Part shown: in pieces, positions 17,581 through 26,840 of the stretch | Numbering within the stretch: the first letter of the stretch is position 1 | How the letters are laid out: every line of letters begins with the position of its first letter | Origin: Vibrio gangliei | GTDB lineage: Bacteria; Pseudomonadota; Gammaproteobacteria; Enterobacterales; Vibrionaceae | Direction: 5' to 3' | NCBI RefSeq assembly: GCF_026001925.1 | Contig: NZ_AP021869.1 | Span: 186,001-250,000 of the forward strand | Length of the DNA stretch: 64,000 nucleotides | Made by a program: the position numbers and the translations under genes | Notes under the pieces: generated by a model | What the model saw: the letters and a program-made list of their open reading frames with translations, nothing else | Told to the model about the DNA's origin: nothing | The model's database searches: none

Positions 17581-19080
17581 ATGGAAAAGAAATACATCGT
17601 CGCTTTGGATCAAGGCACAACCAGTTCTCGCGCAGTGGTACTCGATCGTGATGCCAATATTGTTTGCAGTGCGCAGCGTGAATTTACTCAAATTTATCCG
17701 CAAGCCGGGTGGGTTGAGCATGATCCATTGGAAATCTGGGCATCGCAAAGCTCGACTCTGGTTGAAGCACTGGCGAAAGGCGGCCTACATTCGGATGAGA
17801 TTGCCGGTATTGGTATTACTAACCAGCGTGAAACCACCGTGGTGTGGAACCGAACTACGGGTAAGCCGGTTTATAATGCCATTGTGTGGCAGTGTCGCCG
17901 TACTGCGAGTATTTGTGAAGAACTGAAAAAAGCCGGTCTTGAAGAGTATATTTTAGAAAACACCGGCTTAGTGGTCGACCCGTATTTCTCGGGTACCAAA
18001 GTAAAGTGGATTCTTGATAACGTGGAAGGCGCACGAGAGCAAGCTGAAAAAGGCGAATTGGCATTTGGTACCGTCGATTCATGGCTGATCTGGAATATGA
18101 CTCAAGGCCGCACTCATGTGACGGATCCAACCAATGCCAGCCGTACTATGTTGTTTAATATCAACACCCTTGAGTGGGACGACAAATTGCTTGATGAGCT
18201 TGGCATTCCTAAGTCTATGATGCCGGAAGTGAAGTCATCGTCTGAAGTGTATGCGCAAACCAACATTGGTGGTAAAGGCGGAACCCGTATTCCCATTGCC
18301 GGTATTGCGGGTGACCAACAAGCGGCGTTGTTTGGGCAGATGTGTGTGGAAGCCGGACAAGCGAAAAACACTTATGGCACAGGTTGCTTCTTATTGATGA
18401 ACACCGGCGATAAAAAAGTGACCTCGAAAAATGGCTTATTAACCACCCTTGCTTGTGGACCTAAAGGCGAAGTGAGCTATGCCCTCGAAGGTGCAGTATT
18501 TATGGGTGGCGCATCGATTCAATGGTTACGTGATGAATTGCAATTGATTAGTGATGCTGCTGATACCGAATATTTCGCGACCAAAGTAGATACCTCAAAC
18601 GGTGCTTATGTCGTGCCGGCTTTCACTGGATTAGGTGCTCCACATTGGGACCCGTATGCTCGTGGTGCGATTGTTGGCTTAACGCGTGGTGTCAACCGTA
18701 ACCACATTATCCGTGCCACTTTGGAAAGTATTGCTTATCAGTCATTGGATGTGATTTCAGCCATGCAGGCCGATTCAGGAATCAAGCTTGATTTCTTGAA
18801 AGTCGATGGCGGCGCGGTAGCCAATAACTTCTTAATGCAGTTCCAATCGGACGTGTTAAACACCGAAGTTCAACGCCCAGTTGTCACTGAAGTCACCGCG
18901 TTAGGCGCTGCATACCTTGCCGGCCTTGCCGTGGGTTTTTGGGGTAGCATTGATGAGCTGAAACATAAGTCAGAGCTAGACCGAGCTTTTAAACCTTGCG
19001 CCGATGATGGCAAACGTGAACGTCGTCATAACGGCTGGAAGCGAGCAGTAGAGTGCGCGAAAGGCTGGATTGAGGAGTAA
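17581..19080 (+). CDS. glpK: Glycerol kinase GlpK
   Basis: FGGY-family kinase that converts glycerol plus ATP to sn-glycerol-3-phosphate; 499 residues, close to E. coli GlpK. The N-terminal phosphate loop [11 protein letters not shown], the substrate region [14 protein letters not shown], and the FGGY-type signature around [20 protein letters not shown] are visible. AGGA precedes the ATG. Its product feeds GlpD and phospholipid synthesis. It could also feed the CDP-glycerol pathway implied by the tagD-like gene at 59336 (inference). The gene is followed by a long repeat-filled gap rather than a simple hairpin terminator. Confidence 0.97.
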   Translation: MEKKYIVALDQGTTSSRAVVLDRDANIVCSAQREFTQIYPQAGWVEHDPLEIWASQSSTLVEALAKGGLHSDEIAGIGITNQRETTVVWNRTTGKPVYNAIVWQCRRTASICEELKKAGLEEYILENTGLVVDPYFSGTKVKWILDNVEGAREQAEKGELAFGTVDSWLIWNMTQGRTHVTDPTNASRTMLFNINTLEWDDKLLDELGIPKSMMPEVKSSSEVYAQTNIGGKGGTRIPIAGIAGDQQAALFGQMCVEAGQAKNTYGTGCFLLMNTGDKKVTSKNGLLTTLACGPKGEVSYALEGAVFMGGASIQWLRDELQLISDAADTEYFATKVDTSNGAYVVPAFTGLGAPHWDPYARGAIVGLTRGVNRNHIIRATLESIAYQSLDVISAMQADSGIKLDFLKVDGGAVANNFLMQFQSDVLNTEVQRPVVTEVTALGAAYLAGLAVGFWGSIDELKHKSELDRAFKPCADDGKRERRHNGWKRAVECAKGWIEE

Positions 19081-19081
19081 A

Positions 19082-19434
19082 AATAACGAGTCTCGGGCGC
19101 TGCGCTTCTCGGACGCGTTGCTGCTCGTGGCTTGGAAAAGCAAGAGCAGGAGAGCCGAGATTCGGGGACGCTGCGCTCGGGAGCCGAAAAGCGTGTACGG
19201 TACTCGGTTTTCGGGCGCTACGCTGCTCGTGGCTCGGTAAAGATAAGAGTGGTTTCTAGTTGCGTGTTTCGTGTAGCTTGGAAAAGCAAGAATCAGAAGA
19301 TCCGAGATTCGGGGACGCTTCGCTCGGGAGCCGAAAAGCGGTTACGGGTTATGGTATTCGGTTTTCGGTCGTTTCACTGCTCGTTACTTGGAAAAGATAA
19401 AAGCAGATGCGTTGTTTATGTATTGAAATAGAGA
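19082..19434. repeat. Cluster of family A modules after glpK
   Basis: Two long direct copies of a composite module are visible: about 19125-19240 and 19278-19408. Each reads from a GGAAAAGCAAGA stretch through CGAGATTCGGGGACGC, then GGGAGCCGAAAAGCG, to CTCGGTTTTCGGGCG or a close variant. An additional arm lies at 19085-19140. No gene is supported here. The codon-like openness of some frames comes from repeat sequence that is read the same way at other loci. Confidence 0.88.
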
Positions 19435-19442
19435 ATAAATAA

Positions 19443-19559
19443 CGTCATTCCGTACATGAGCCTAGGCGAAGAAGATACGGAATCTCCTACAGCGTGTTGA
19501 TACATCAATTACTGTAGGAGATCCTGAACTACGCTCCTTCGTCGCTATTCAGGATGACG
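19443..19559 (+). repeat. Family B element, 117 bp
   Basis: The element starts CGTCATTCCGTACATGAGCC and ends CGCTATTCAGGATGACG. It is the inverted twin of the element at 4315-4431, with equal length and roughly 90 percent identity; most differences are in the central 30 bases. It sits between family A blocks in the convergent glpK/DUF4382 gap. Confidence 0.92.
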
Positions 19560-19589
19560 TCTTTCTAGATGACATCATCCATCCTAAGA

Positions 19590-19736
19590 TCTTTCGAGCT
19601 AGAATCAGCAACGCGCCCGAAAACCGAGTCACGTTCATGCTTTTTCTCGTAACCCGAAGCGAAGCTTTCACGCATCACGCGACAATCTTTTGCTCTTCCT
19701 CGCTCTGGCCTTTCGCTTTCCGAGCGACGAATTACC
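19590..19736. repeat. Family A modules before the DUF4382 gene
   Basis: Several diverged family A pieces: CAACGCGCCCGAAAACCGAG, then TTTTTCTCGTAACCCGAAGC followed by GAAGCTTTCACGCATCACGC, then TTTCGCTTTCCGAGCGACGA. They are mostly in the orientation opposite to those just after glpK, so the whole 19082-19736 interval is a large irregular inverted arrangement around the family B element. Confidence 0.75.
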
Positions 19737-19738
19737 TT

Positions 19739-20683
19739 TTAAAAATTAACGGTAGTCGTTTCACCTTCAGTCAACGTTGTTTCTTTCACTTGACCATCGG
19801 GTTGAGGGATCGTCAAACCATCAAACTGGATAGAATCATCCGCTTCGCCACCACAATATAATGCGACAGTGTAAGTGCCACTGGGTAAGAAGCCGAATTC
19901 ATACGTGCCTGCTTCATCGAGCTTAGCAGTAGCATAAGGTTCAATTGTTCCTTCTGGTAGCGTTGACGTTGAGCTAAATTCTTCGTCATTCTCGTCGTAT
20001 AAATCACCGAGTTTAGTGCTGTCTAAATTTGAACCTTGATAAAGGTAGACAAAATTATCTTCTGTCGCGAGGCAGGTATCTGTAATGGTCGTGATAGCAC
20101 CATTTAGAGTAGCCGCGCTTTCATTATCAATAATTGAAACGCCATGCGGTTTGAGGATGTATCCATTGTTGTTATTAGCGTTCCCTCGTAATACCAGAGA
20201 TTTACGTAAATCAAACTCAATAGTAAAGGCTTGAGTGGCATCTTCCGTCACAGTGAAGCTACCCAGTCTTAACTTATTGCTCGGTTGTTTGAGTGGCTGC
20301 TCTCCCGCATTATCAATCACTTTATTGATGCCGCTTTCTTTAGTGACATGCAAAATAAGGTTCTTGTATTCACCGACAGGAACAGGTTCATCGGTAATAA
20401 TGAGTTTTGAATCTTTTCCCTGATAGGCAAGCAGATCAATTTGGTGGTAATCCACTCCGGCGGAATCCGGTTCGACATCTAAGGTAATCGAGTCGCCACT
20501 TTGGGGAACAAGTTCAATTTGTGTAATGCCAATATAAACATTTTGCGCTTCATCTACTGGTGCATCGGAGACGGCAAAAGAAACATTCGCGGTTTTTTGT
20601 GGGTCGCTATCGTCTGAGTCGGAACCACCACAACCACTAAGAATTAAAGCTGACGTTGCTATCACTGCTGTTAAATATTTCAT
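19739..20683 (-). CDS. DUF4382 domain lipoprotein
   Basis: Predicted lipoprotein of 314 residues. The N-terminus is a lipoprotein signal with lipobox LSGC (cysteine at residue 18), followed by an acidic Ser/Asp linker. The next region, VSFAVSDAPVDEAQNVYIGI and onward to about residue 150, matches the DUF4382 pattern known from secreted or surface proteins of many Gram-negatives. A second beta-rich part around 185-310 resembles a carboxypeptidase-regulatory-like or GramPos pilin-like fold (GTYEFGFLPSGTYTVALYCG), which is only a suggestion. Function is unknown. It stands alone between convergent glpK and co-directional tex, flanked by repeats on both sides. Confidence 0.82.
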   Translation of the reverse strand: MKYLTAVIATSALILSGCGGSDSDDSDPQKTANVSFAVSDAPVDEAQNVYIGITQIELVPQSGDSITLDVEPDSAGVDYHQIDLLAYQGKDSKLIITDEPVPVGEYKNLILHVTKESGINKVIDNAGEQPLKQPSNKLRLGSFTVTEDATQAFTIEFDLRKSLVLRGNANNNNGYILKPHGVSIIDNESAATLNGAITTITDTCLATEDNFVYLYQGSNLDSTKLGDLYDENDEEFSSTSTLPEGTIEPYATAKLDEAGTYEFGFLPSGTYTVALYCGGEADDSIQFDGLTIPQPDGQVKETTLTEGETTTVNF

Positions 20684-20805
20684 GATTCCCTCATGTATTT
20701 TTTAGAATGTAGAGAATCTAATTTTAGGTAATGTGATAAAAATGTTAATAGCACTTGCGGTTATTTAACATTTATTGACGGAGGATTGACGGGAAGAGTG
20801 GTTTC

Positions 20806-20850
20806 GATACTCGATTCTCGGTCGTTTCACTGCTCGTTACTTGAAAGAGA
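20806..20850 (-). repeat. Family A arm, left partner of an A-B-A composite
   Basis: GATACTCGATTCTCGGTCGT then TTCACTGCTCGTTACTTGAA. Compared with the reverse complement of the arm at 20988-21034, about 34 of 43 positions agree. The two arms enclose the family B element at 20878-20971. Confidence 0.85.
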
Positions 20851-20877
20851 AAAAGCGGCGGAGGTGGTGTAAAAAGG

Positions 20878-20971
20878 CGTCATCCTTGAGGAGCCTAGGC
20901 GACATCGAGGATCTATATACAGCACGCTGTAATAAGATTCCCGCTCTCTCTAAAGCTCGGCAGGAATGACG
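20878..20971. repeat. Family B element, 94 bp
   Basis: The element starts CGTCATCCTTGAGGAGCCTA and ends AAGCTCGGCAGGAATGACG. Its left half forms an imperfect hairpin (ATCCTTGA with TCGAGGAT). It shares the left half with the partial copy at 56363 and the right half with the copy at 30744-30839. It is nested between inverted family A arms. Confidence 0.88.
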
Positions 20972-20987
20972 ACTTTTGGGGCGAGCG

Positions 20988-21034
20988 CTTTTTCGAGTAA
21001 CGAGCAGCGGAGCGCCCGTCACTCGAGTAACGTC
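20988..21034 (+). repeat. Family A arm, right partner of an A-B-A composite
   Basis: CTTTTTCGAGTAACGAGCAG then CGGAGCGCCCGTCACTCGAG. It ends just before the tex stop codon, so it would be at the 3' end of the tex transcript. Confidence 0.85.
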
Positions 21035-21037
21035 TAC

Positions 21038-23359
21038 CTACTTCTTCGCTTTAGCAAACGCGGCCGCGAATGCGCCACCCATTGCGCCACCACCAATTGG
21101 TTCTGGCTTGCTTTGACGTGGCTGTTGACGAGGTGCGCGACGATCACCGCTTGGTTTTGCACTGCGCTGTGCGTTTTGCTCACCCGGCTCATCGGTTAAG
21201 CGCATTGATAGGCCGATGCGTTTACGTTGAATGTCGACTTCCATCACTTTGACTTTGACGATGTCACCGGCTTTAACCACTTCGCGTGGGTCCGACACAT
21301 AGCGGTCGGTCAGCGCGGAGATGTGCACTAAGCCGTCTTGATGTACACCAATATCAACGAAAGCACCAAAGTTGGCTACGTTCGATACAACCCCTTCTAA
21401 GATCATGCCAGGTTCGAGATCTTTGACTTCGTTTACGCCTTCAGCAAAGGTCGCCGTTTTAAACTCTGGGCGAGGGTCACGGCCCGGTTTGTCGAGCTCT
21501 TTGATGATGTCAGTCACCGTTGGCAGACCAAAGGTCTCGTCGGTGTAATCGGCGGCGCGTAGATTGCGTAAAAACTCACTGTCACCAATCAGTGCCTTGG
21601 TGGCTTTACCGGTTTTCTCAGCAATCTTCTTCACTACAGGGTAGGCTTCAGGGTGTACAGAAGAGGCATCGAGAGGGTTTTTGCCATCCATAATACGTAA
21701 GAAGCCAGCACATTGTTCAAAGGCTTTTGGCCCCAAACGAGGCACTTTTTTGAGGGCGCTGCGTGATTCAAAACGACCTTGCTCATCACGGTAATCGACG
21801 ATGTTTTGTGCCATTGTTGTTGATAAACCTGCCACGCGAGTAAGCAGTGCCGCTGACGCCATATTCACATCCACACCGACGGCGTTTACACAGTCTTCTA
21901 CGACCGCATCCAGACGTTTAGCCAGCATGCTTTGGCTGACATCGTGTTGGTATTGGCCAACCCCGATGGATTTTGGATCAATCTTTACCAGCTCTGCCAA
22001 TGGATCTTGCAGGCGACGAGCAATCGATACGGCGCCACGCAAAGACACATCCATATCAGGAAACTCTTTGGCTGCCAGTTCTGAAGCGGAATACACGGAA
22101 GCGCCCGCTTCACTGACCATGATTTTCTGCACTTTCAAGTTGTTACGCTTGATGATGTCTGCCACAAAAGTGTCGGTTTCACGAGAAGCGGTACCATTAC
22201 CAATCGCAATCAAATCCACATTATGTGCTTTCACCAACTTCAAAATAGTATTGGCTGAGGCTTCGACTTTGTTATGTGGCTGATGAGGGTAAATCGTCTC
22301 GGTTGCCAGTACTTTACCGGTGGCATCGACCACGGCAATTTTAGAGCCGGTACGTAAACCCGGATCCAAACCTAATGTGGCGCGAGGACCCGCAGGCGCG
22401 GCCATTAGCAAGTCTTTTAAGTTGGTAGCAAACACTTCAATGGCTTCGATTTCAGCACGTTCTTTCATTGCGCCCATCAGCTCGGTTTCAAGGTGCATCG
22501 AAATCTTAATGCGCCATGCCCAGCTGATCACTTGTTTGCGCCAATTGTCGGCTGGATGGTTATTGAAGTGAATACGGTAATGATCGGCAATAATGGTTTC
22601 ACAGTATGAGCCACGCACGCTGTCTTCCTGAGCAGGATCAGCATTGAGCGACAGTTGCAAAAAGCCTTCATTACGGCCACGTAGCATGGCTAATGCGCGG
22701 TGAGAAGGCACACGGCTGATCAACTCATTGTGCTCAAAGTAATCTTTAAACTTCTCGCCTTCTTGCTCTTTACCGCTGACGACACGAGATTGCAATTCGG
22801 CATTTTTTTGCAAGTAAGTACGCACTTTTTCCAGCAAGTCGGCATCTTCGGCCATACGTTCCATCAAAATCGCGCGTGCACCATCGAGTGCGGTTTTAGT
22901 GTCCGCAATCGAGTCTTTGATGTATTTGGCTGCTTCCACTTCCGGATCGAGTTGAGGGTTTTGCCATAAATCATCAGCTAGTGGTTCAAGGCCAGCTTCA
23001 ATCGCGATTTGACCTTTAGTGCGGCGTTTCGGCTTGTAAGGAAGGTAAAGGTCTTCTAAGCGCGTTTTGCTGTCGGTAGCGAGGATTTCTTTTTCAAGCT
23101 CTGGCGTGAGTTTGTCTTGATCTTTGATCGATTTGAGAATGGTTTGACGACGATCTTCAAGCTCACGTAAGTAAGATAAACGGCTGTCTAAACTGCGCAG
23201 TTGGGTATCATCTAACCCGCCAGTGACTTCTTTACGATAACGCGCAATAAAAGGCACGGTGTTGCCATCGTCAATAAGGGTAACGGTGGCAAGAACTTGT
23301 TCAACACGAACATTCAATTCTTGAGCAATAATCTGACAGATGGTGTTCTGTTGGCTCAT
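21038..23359 (-). CDS. tex: Tex family RNA-binding transcription accessory protein
   Basis: Cytoplasmic nucleic-acid-binding protein of 773 residues, homologous to E. coli YhgF and Pseudomonas Tex. Domain order: N-terminal helical Tex domain, YqgF-like RNase H fold around 325-450 ([20 protein letters not shown]), helix-hairpin-helix region around 495-560, and S1 RNA-binding domain near 650-720 ([20 protein letters not shown]). A basic, disordered tail rich in Arg/Pro/Gln/Gly follows. It is divergent from greB, the conserved gamma-proteobacterial arrangement. A repeat block occupies its 3' flank. Confidence 0.95.
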   Translation of the reverse strand: MSQQNTICQIIAQELNVRVEQVLATVTLIDDGNTVPFIARYRKEVTGGLDDTQLRSLDSRLSYLRELEDRRQTILKSIKDQDKLTPELEKEILATDSKTRLEDLYLPYKPKRRTKGQIAIEAGLEPLADDLWQNPQLDPEVEAAKYIKDSIADTKTALDGARAILMERMAEDADLLEKVRTYLQKNAELQSRVVSGKEQEGEKFKDYFEHNELISRVPSHRALAMLRGRNEGFLQLSLNADPAQEDSVRGSYCETIIADHYRIHFNNHPADNWRKQVISWAWRIKISMHLETELMGAMKERAEIEAIEVFATNLKDLLMAAPAGPRATLGLDPGLRTGSKIAVVDATGKVLATETIYPHQPHNKVEASANTILKLVKAHNVDLIAIGNGTASRETDTFVADIIKRNNLKVQKIMVSEAGASVYSASELAAKEFPDMDVSLRGAVSIARRLQDPLAELVKIDPKSIGVGQYQHDVSQSMLAKRLDAVVEDCVNAVGVDVNMASAALLTRVAGLSTTMAQNIVDYRDEQGRFESRSALKKVPRLGPKAFEQCAGFLRIMDGKNPLDASSVHPEAYPVVKKIAEKTGKATKALIGDSEFLRNLRAADYTDETFGLPTVTDIIKELDKPGRDPRPEFKTATFAEGVNEVKDLEPGMILEGVVSNVANFGAFVDIGVHQDGLVHISALTDRYVSDPREVVKAGDIVKVKVMEVDIQRKRIGLSMRLTDEPGEQNAQRSAKPSGDRRAPRQQPRQSKPEPIGGGAMGGAFAAAFAKAKK

Positions 23360-23557
23360 AACGTCTCTCTTTATGGTGTTTTATACCTAGGTATATAATT
23401 GTGTGGAATTCTGCAAGGTAATTTTAGGTGGAGCAAGCCTTTAATCCTGAGTTGTCGTGAAATTAACACAATTCATCTCATCTTGAGTGATAAACATCTT
23501 TGAAATATCAGTAGAATGACGTTAACTGTGTAATGAATTTTTTATCAGGAAATTGTT

Positions 23558-24037
23558 TTGAAAACCAAGCTGATCACCCGAGAAGGGTACAACAAGCTCA
23601 AAGCGGAACATGACCATCTGTGGCATGAAAAACGCCCAGAAATCACTAAAATAGTTACTTGGGCGGCCAGTCTTGGAGATCGCTCTGAGAATGCTGACTA
23701 TCAGTACAATAAACGTTTATTACGTCAAATTGATCGCCGTGTGCGCTTTTTACGTAAATTCTTACCCGAAGTGACCGTGGTGGATTACTCGCCGCAGCAA
23801 GAAGGCAAAGTGTTTTTCGGCGCTTGGGTAGAAATTGAAAATGAAGCGGGTGATATCAAGAAGTTTCGCATTGTCGGCCCTGAAGAAATTTATGGTGATG
23901 CCAAAGATTACATCTCAATTGACTCACCCATGGCGCGCGCTTTGCTGAAAAAAGAAGTGGATGATGATGTGGTGGTGAAAACCCCCGACGGTGATAAAGA
24001 GTGGTTTATCAATCAAATCTATTATGAAAAAGCATAA
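23558..24037 (+). CDS. greB: Transcription elongation factor GreB
   Basis: Secondary-channel factor that stimulates RNA cleavage by backtracked RNA polymerase; 159 residues. The N-terminal coiled coil has the acidic tip (AASLGDRSENADYQYNKRLL), and the C-terminal FKBP-like domain is complete. The start is TTG at 23558, seven bases after AGGA. Alignment with E. coli GreB (MKTPLVTREGY) supports this unusual start, since the protein reads (M)KTKLITREGY from it. GreB rather than GreA is indicated by the long N-terminal match and the position beside tex and ompR. Confidence 0.95.
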   Translation: MKTKLITREGYNKLKAEHDHLWHEKRPEITKIVTWAASLGDRSENADYQYNKRLLRQIDRRVRFLRKFLPEVTVVDYSPQQEGKVFFGAWVEIENEAGDIKKFRIVGPEEIYGDAKDYISIDSPMARALLKKEVDDDVVVKTPDGDKEWFINQIYYEKA

Positions 24038-24212
24038 TGGATTGATAATCAGCATACCTAAAGGCAAATTGATAAGAAAAGACCAGAAAAAGGGTATGTA
24101 TTTGTTACAAATATGAAGTTAGTTAAAGACAATCCCCTTAGTTTTTCAGTATTCTGAAGGTAATTTGTAGTTGGGTGGTATTTGCCCGCAAAGACTGAAT
24201 AGGAATAAATGG

Positions 24213-24935
24213 ATGCAACAAGAAAATTATAAAATTCTAGTGGTTGATGACGATGCTCGTCTGCGTTCATTGCTAGAGCGTTATTTAGCAGAGCAAGGCT
24301 TTCAAGTTCGTAGCGTGGCGAATGCTGAACAAATGGATCGTCTGTTAACGCGCGAAAACTTCCACTTGATGGTGTTGGATTTGATGCTACCCGGTGAAGA
24401 TGGTTTATCGATTTGCCGCCGTTTGCGTAAAGACAATAACCAGCTGCCTATCGTCATGCTGACCGCGAAAGGCGATGAGATTGATCGCATCGTTGGCCTG
24501 GAAGTCGGTGCGGATGATTACTTGCCAAAACCATTTAATCCTCGTGAATTACTGGCTCGTTTGCGTGCAGTATTGCGTCGTCAATCGGTAGAAGCCCCAG
24601 GTGCGCCAAGTTCAGATGAAGAAATCGTTGAATTTGGTGAGTTCACCTTAAACCTAGGTACGCGTGAAATGTTCCGCGGTGAAGAGTCAATGCCACTGAC
24701 TTCCGGTGAGTTTGCGGTATTGAAGATCCTCGTGACCCACGCTCGCACGCCAATGTCGCGTGATAAGCTAATGAACATGGCTCGTGGCCGTGAATATTCA
24801 GCGATGGAGCGTTCTATCGACGTTCAAATTTCACGCTTGCGCCGCATGTTAGAAGAAGACCCAAGCCACCCACGTTATATTCAAACGGTGTGGGGATTGG
24901 GTTATGTGTTTGTGCCGGATGGTAAAAAAGTGTAA
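24213..24935 (+). CDS. ompR: Osmoregulatory response regulator OmpR
   Basis: Two-component response regulator of the OmpR/PhoB class. The receiver domain has acidic pair DDD near the N-terminus, phospho-acceptor Asp in LDLMLPGEDG (about 55) and Lys in PKPFNPREL; a winged-helix DNA-binding domain follows. The ATG at 24213 is chosen because AGGA lies eight bases upstream and the protein then starts MQQENYKILVVDDD, as in E. coli; it is 240 residues. An upstream in-frame TTG at 24171 would add 14 unrelated residues. It pairs with envZ, but 164 bases with a family A repeat lie between them, whereas in E. coli the genes overlap. Confidence 0.96.
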   Translation: MQQENYKILVVDDDARLRSLLERYLAEQGFQVRSVANAEQMDRLLTRENFHLMVLDLMLPGEDGLSICRRLRKDNNQLPIVMLTAKGDEIDRIVGLEVGADDYLPKPFNPRELLARLRAVLRRQSVEAPGAPSSDEEIVEFGEFTLNLGTREMFRGEESMPLTSGEFAVLKILVTHARTPMSRDKLMNMARGREYSAMERSIDVQISRLRRMLEEDPSHPRYIQTVWGLGYVFVPDGKKV

Positions 24936-24944
24936 TGCGAGGCT

Positions 24945-25050
24945 AGAATCTCGTTGCTCGTCACTCGAAAAAGCGCAGAGCCTAACCGCAATGCGCTTTT
25001 ATCTTTTTCTAGACACGAGAAGCAAAGCGCCTAAACTCGTAAACCGAATA
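24945..25050. repeat. Family A inverted pair in the ompR-envZ spacer
   Basis: The left arm GGCTAGAATCTCGTTGCTCG then TCACTCGAAAAAGCG and the right arm CTTTTTCTAGACACGAGAAG then CAAAGCGCCTAAACTCG form an imperfect inverted repeat around a GCGCAGAG...AATGCGCTTTT hairpin. The inner hairpin is followed by T-rich sequence on the plus strand, so partial termination or RNA processing between ompR and envZ is conceivable. Confidence 0.8.
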
Positions 25051-25099
25051 TCAACACGGCTTCATGACTTAAATTTTTATCTATAACTCGGATCTCCCC

Positions 25100-26428
25100 A
25101 TGCTTCGTTTTCGCAGTTCTCGAACTCAAACCGTTTTTTTCTTAGTGCTATTGCTGATTGCCAGCCAAGTGTTGTCATACTTGATCGTGTTTAACTACGC
25201 ATTGTTGCCGAGTCTAAAACAGTTCAACCGTATTTTGTCTCATGAAGTGCGGGTGATGCTGGATGAAGAAGACATGCTCAAAAATAGCGATATTAATGAG
25301 CGACCATTTCGACGGGAACTTTTAGCCGAACTTGGGGTGTCGATTTATCCTGATTCCAGCCCAGAAGCGCAAGAGTTTTATCATGCCTCGGTGATTGATT
25401 TTCTGAGTGAAGAAATGGGGGAACAAGTGGGCTCACCGACCGAAGTCCGACTTATTCTTGGCAAAGAAAGTTATGTGCTGTGGCTGAAAATTGATGATTT
25501 GCCTAACCGTTTAATTCGTATTCCACTAACCGAATTGACTGAAAAAGACTTCGCACCTTTATTTAGAAATAGCTTATTGATTGCTTTGGTGTTGATTGCC
25601 GGTATGTGGTTCTTTATGCGTTTGCAAAATCGCCCGCTGGTGGCATTGGAAGCCGCGGCGAAAAAGGTCGGTAAAGGTGAAATTCCAGAGCCGGTGCCAG
25701 AAAAAGGTTCAACTGAAATTTTGGCGGTAACCAAAGCGTTTAACCAAATGTCGAAAGGCATTCAGGCGTTAGAAGAAGACCGCGCGCTATTGATGTCTGG
25801 CATCAGCCATGACTTACGCACGCCGTTAACTCGTATTCGCTTAGCCACTGAAATGATGTCGCCAGAAGATGATTATTTGGCAGAAAGCATGATTAAAGAC
25901 ACCGAGGAGTGTAACGAGATCATCAGCCAATTTATGGATTATTTAAAACCGGCTCAAGTGCATGATCATAAACCGATCGATTTGAATCAGATTGTGTCCG
26001 ATGTGGTGATGGCGGAACAAGATAAGCACAGCACCGAATTTGAACTGCAAGTCGCCAATAATATTCGTCATGCGCTCGGTGAAGCCGTGGCAATGAAACG
26101 AGTGGTGTCCAATTTGATTGTTAATGCCATTCGCTATGGTGATGGTTGGATTCGCGTTTCAACCGGTATGACCGCCGATAGTAAACTGGTTTGGGTCACG
26201 GTAGAAGATAACGGCCCAGGTATTGATAAAGCCAAATTAGATTCATTGTTTGAACCCTTTACTCGAGGTGATGCAGCTCGCGGCAGCAGTGAAGGCGCAG
26301 GCTTAGGTTTAGCGATAGTGAAGCGTATCGTTAGCCAGCATCAAGGTGCAATTTTGGTGACTAACCGCAGCGAAGGCGGCTTGAAAGTGCAGATTAGTTT
26401 TCCAACCGCGAAGAAGAAAAAGGGGTAA
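25100..26428 (+). CDS. envZ: Osmosensor histidine kinase EnvZ
   Basis: Inner-membrane sensor kinase of 442 residues that phosphorylates OmpR. Membrane helices are near 12-33 and 155-173, enclosing a periplasmic sensor domain. The HAMP linker follows ([20 protein letters not shown]). The H-box is [14 protein letters not shown] with His237. ATPase boxes are present: N ([10 protein letters not shown]), G1 (VEDNGPGID) and G2 ([12 protein letters not shown]). All catalytic motifs are intact. Its separation from ompR by a repeat suggests that the stoichiometry of sensor to regulator may be set differently from E. coli (inference). Confidence 0.95.
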   Translation: MLRFRSSRTQTVFFLVLLLIASQVLSYLIVFNYALLPSLKQFNRILSHEVRVMLDEEDMLKNSDINERPFRRELLAELGVSIYPDSSPEAQEFYHASVIDFLSEEMGEQVGSPTEVRLILGKESYVLWLKIDDLPNRLIRIPLTELTEKDFAPLFRNSLLIALVLIAGMWFFMRLQNRPLVALEAAAKKVGKGEIPEPVPEKGSTEILAVTKAFNQMSKGIQALEEDRALLMSGISHDLRTPLTRIRLATEMMSPEDDYLAESMIKDTEECNEIISQFMDYLKPAQVHDHKPIDLNQIVSDVVMAEQDKHSTEFELQVANNIRHALGEAVAMKRVVSNLIVNAIRYGDGWIRVSTGMTADSKLVWVTVEDNGPGIDKAKLDSLFEPFTRGDAARGSSEGAGLGLAIVKRIVSQHQGAILVTNRSEGGLKVQISFPTAKKKKG

Positions 26429-26435
26429 AGCGGGA

Positions 26436-26568
26436 GCGAGTTCAGTTCCTAGTCTCTAGTTTCTAGGAAAAGCAGAGAGCCGAGTGACGGGGACGCTGCG
26501 CTCGGGAGCCGAAAAGCGGGTTCGGTACTCGGTTTTCGGGCGTTTCACTTCTTGTTACTCGAAAGAGC
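26436..26568. repeat. Family C and family A modules after envZ
   Basis: 26438-26466 carries the family C motif in the minus orientation (GTTCCTAGTCTCTAGTTTC, complement of CTAGGGACYAGGAACTAG-like copies). It is followed by GAGTGACGGGGACGCTGCGC with GGGAGCCGAAAAGCG, then a family A arm GGTACTCGGTTTTCGGGCGT with TTCACTTCTTGTTACTCGAA. The inverted partners are at 26741-26837. Confidence 0.82.
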
Positions 26569-26600
26569 TTGGTAGGAGGGGCTGTTGCGAGTAAAAAATT

Positions 26601-26696
26601 GTCATCCCGGAAACGAGGGACGAGTTATCAGGGATCTAGCAACGGTATGAATTTCGTAGATCCCTGATGTCGCCTTGCGGCTCCTCAGGGATGACG
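26601..26696. repeat. Family B element, about 96 bp
   Basis: The element starts GTCATCCCGGAAACGAGGGA and ends GCGGCTCCTCAGGGATGACG. An internal inverted repeat ATCAGGGATCTA / TAGATCCCTGAT spans the centre, so the element can form a long stem. It is nested between inverted family A arms, as at 20806-21034. Confidence 0.88.
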
Positions 26697-26740
26697 ATTT
26701 ATTTAGAGTTTATAGGCTGGAATGATGTCGTCGGCTTTTT

Positions 26741-26837
26741 CTTTTTCGAGAAACGAGCAGCGCAGCGACCGAGTAACGAGATTCGGTTTTCTTTTCCGAG
26801 AAACGAGCAGCGCAGCTCCCGAATCCCGAGCCCCGAA
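26741..26837 (+). repeat. Two direct family A arms before xanP
   Basis: Two copies in tandem, 26741-26786 and 26790-26837, each beginning CTTTT(T)CGAGAAACGAGC and continuing AGCGCAGC. They are about 80 percent identical to each other and inverted relative to the arm at 26517-26568. They end at the xanP stop codon. Confidence 0.88.
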
Positions 26838-26840
26838 TAA

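Noticed and set aside
19132-19431. A 99-codon frame after glpK
   Set aside because: It contains two copies of the same repeat-derived peptide and lies wholly in family A modules.
20912-20933. A LexA/SOS-like box in TCTATATACAGCACGCTGTAAT
   Set aside because: It is part of the family B element centre, the spacing does not fit CTG-N10-CAG, and it does not face a promoter.
24171-24212. An N-terminal extension of OmpR from a TTG codon
   Set aside because: The added residues have no counterpart in OmpR, and the ATG at 24213 has a proper ribosome site.
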